Shown piece after piece: positions 63,264-64,000 of a stretch of DNA of 64,000 nt. The notes under the pieces are model-generated. The model saw only the letters and a program-made list of their open reading frames with translations. It was not told the origin of the DNA and made no database searches. The translations under genes and the position numbers were made by a program. Every line of letters begins with the position of its first letter. Positions within the stretch are counted from its first letter, which is position 1. The DNA comes from Gemmatimonadaceae bacterium (GTDB lineage: Bacteria; Gemmatimonadota; Gemmatimonadetes; Gemmatimonadales; Gemmatimonadaceae): the NCBI GenBank assembly GCA_035606695.1, contig DATNEW010000031.1, forward strand, positions 186,001-250,000. Direction: 5' to 3'.

Positions 63264-64000
63264 GCTCTGCCTCTTCCACCAGCGCGCCCGAGTCGACGGC
63301 GCATCGCATGTCGCTCGCGCAGACCGACGTGCTCGACATGCTCATCGTCGGCGGCGGACCCGCCGGCACCTCGGCCGCGTTTCGCGCGCGCGAGCTGGGT
63401 CTGCGCGCGCTGCTGATCGACTTCGACGACATCCTCAAGCGCATTCGCGATTATCCCAAGGACAAGTTGATCCTTCCGGATTTCGGCGGCGGCGATCGCA
63501 TGGCGTTCCCCGCCGGCGACAAATGCGTCAGCGCGCTGCAATTCGAGCCGATCGACAAGGACGACATGTGCGCGCGCTGGAAAGGATTGTACGACGAATT
63601 CCAGATTCCCGCGCGCACGGGCCTCGAGCTCCAGAGCGCCGAGCGGGAAGATGACGCGTGGAAGATCACCACGTGGGATCACAAGGCGGGCGCGGCGCAG
63701 GTGTATCGCGCGCGACACGTCGTGCTGGCAATCGGACGCGGCGTACCGCGCCGGCTCGATCTGTCGGGGAACACCGAGGGCATTCGCTATCGCCTCGACG
63801 ATCCCGCCAACTACTGCGGAAGCCCGGTCCTCGTCGTCGGCGGCGGCACCTCGGCCGCCGAGGCGGTGCTGGGTATTTCGGCCGCGAAGATCGCGGCCGG
63901 TGATTCGTGCGGCGTGTACTGGTCGTTTCGGGGCACGCGCATGCCGCGCGTCTCGAAGGCGCTGGCCGAGCAGTTCTTCGAGGCGTACATCGGCAACGGC
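63260..64000 (+). CDS. FAD/NAD(P)-dependent oxidoreductase, N-terminal 247 residues (3' end outside window)
   Basis: The ATG overlaps the FHA stop (ATGA). The frame is open to the window end. The FAD site is MLIVGGGPAGTSAAFRARELG with the acidic end of beta-2 in LLIDFDD; the second dinucleotide site is PVLVVGGGTSAAEAVLG, and HVVLAIGRGVPRRLDLSG is the linking ATG-like motif. It belongs to the thioredoxin-reductase/YpdA-like two-dinucleotide-fold group. No CxxC redox pair is visible in the part present. It is the natural NAD(P)H entry or exit point for the Fe-S/cytochrome chain. Only the window edge truncates it. Confidence 0.88.
   Translation, partial: MSSASSTSAPESTAHRMSLAQTDVLDMLIVGGGPAGTSAAFRARELGLRALLIDFDDILKRIRDYPKDKLILPDFGGGDRMAFPAGDKCVSALQFEPIDKDDMCARWKGLYDEFQIPARTGLELQSAEREDDAWKITTWDHKAGAAQVYRARHVVLAIGRGVPRRLDLSGNTEGIRYRLDDPANYCGSPVLVVGGGTSAAEAVLGISAAKIAAGDSCGVYWSFRGTRMPRVSKALAEQFFEAYIGNG

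Overview
The window is 64 kb of GC-rich chromosomal DNA with bacterial gene organisation. No rRNA, tRNA, CRISPR array, phage, integrase or insertion-sequence transposase is visible. The gene mix points to Gemmatimonadota, with Acidobacteriota as the alternative: two orphan MacB/FtsX-type permeases of the duplicated (ADOP) kind, two sortilin-like BNR-propeller proteins of more than 1000 residues, zinc-ribbon Ser/Thr kinases, many secreted peptidases and amidases, and many signal peptides ending in a Gln-rich mature start. This placement is an inference from gene content; no rRNA is present to test it.

Layout. 0-14 kb: the end of acetate kinase, a cupredoxin lipoprotein, a small glycine-zipper lipoprotein, a perfect 18-bp bidirectional terminator, a sortilin-like protein, a Uma2 nuclease-fold protein, an ADOP permease, a secreted amidase, peptidase T, a YVTN propeller lipoprotein and a D-2-hydroxyacid dehydrogenase. 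14-17 kb: a divergent histidine kinase/OmpR-type regulator pair separated by a highly ordered symmetric operator. 17-30 kb: a cupin-DinB-M28 operon, a MarC membrane protein, a protein with a natural His7 run, an unknown secreted protein, a GH63 glucosidase coupled to a GYF/RDD protein, and an M20 peptidase coupled to an amidase. 30-45 kb: a sugar kinase coupled to an SNF2 helicase, a carboxypeptidase-regulatory-domain protein, a second sortilin-like protein, a MetX-like hydrolase, a second ADOP permease, an MscS channel, an unknown cytosolic protein and a YceH family protein. 45-52.7 kb: a free-standing LuxR HTH protein, two tandem Ser/Thr kinases, an outer-membrane barrel and a 14-repeat propeller lipoprotein.

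52.9-64 kb holds the most notable system. All genes run the same way, most overlap or nearly touch, and the cluster leaves the window unfinished. In order: a pentaheme cytochrome c, an outer-membrane barrel, an octaheme cytochrome made of two tetraheme modules, a protein with two cyclic-nucleotide-binding-like domains fused to a four-cluster (16Fe) ferredoxin, a four-helix di-heme cytochrome b, a membrane-anchored decaheme cytochrome, a double-FHA protein and the start of an FAD/NAD(P)-dependent oxidoreductase. I infer a ligand- and phosphorylation-gated electron-transfer chain from a cytosolic flavoprotein and Fe-S relay through the membrane cytochrome b to 23 c-type hemes, possibly reaching the outer membrane. 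The two Ser/Thr kinases just upstream could feed the FHA component.

Dispersed palindromic intergenic repeats (ends GTCATCCCGAGC / GCTCGGGATGAC) occur at several gene 3' ends. Two copies at 29.6 and 37.8 kb are 124 bp long, inverted and about 94% identical by eye.
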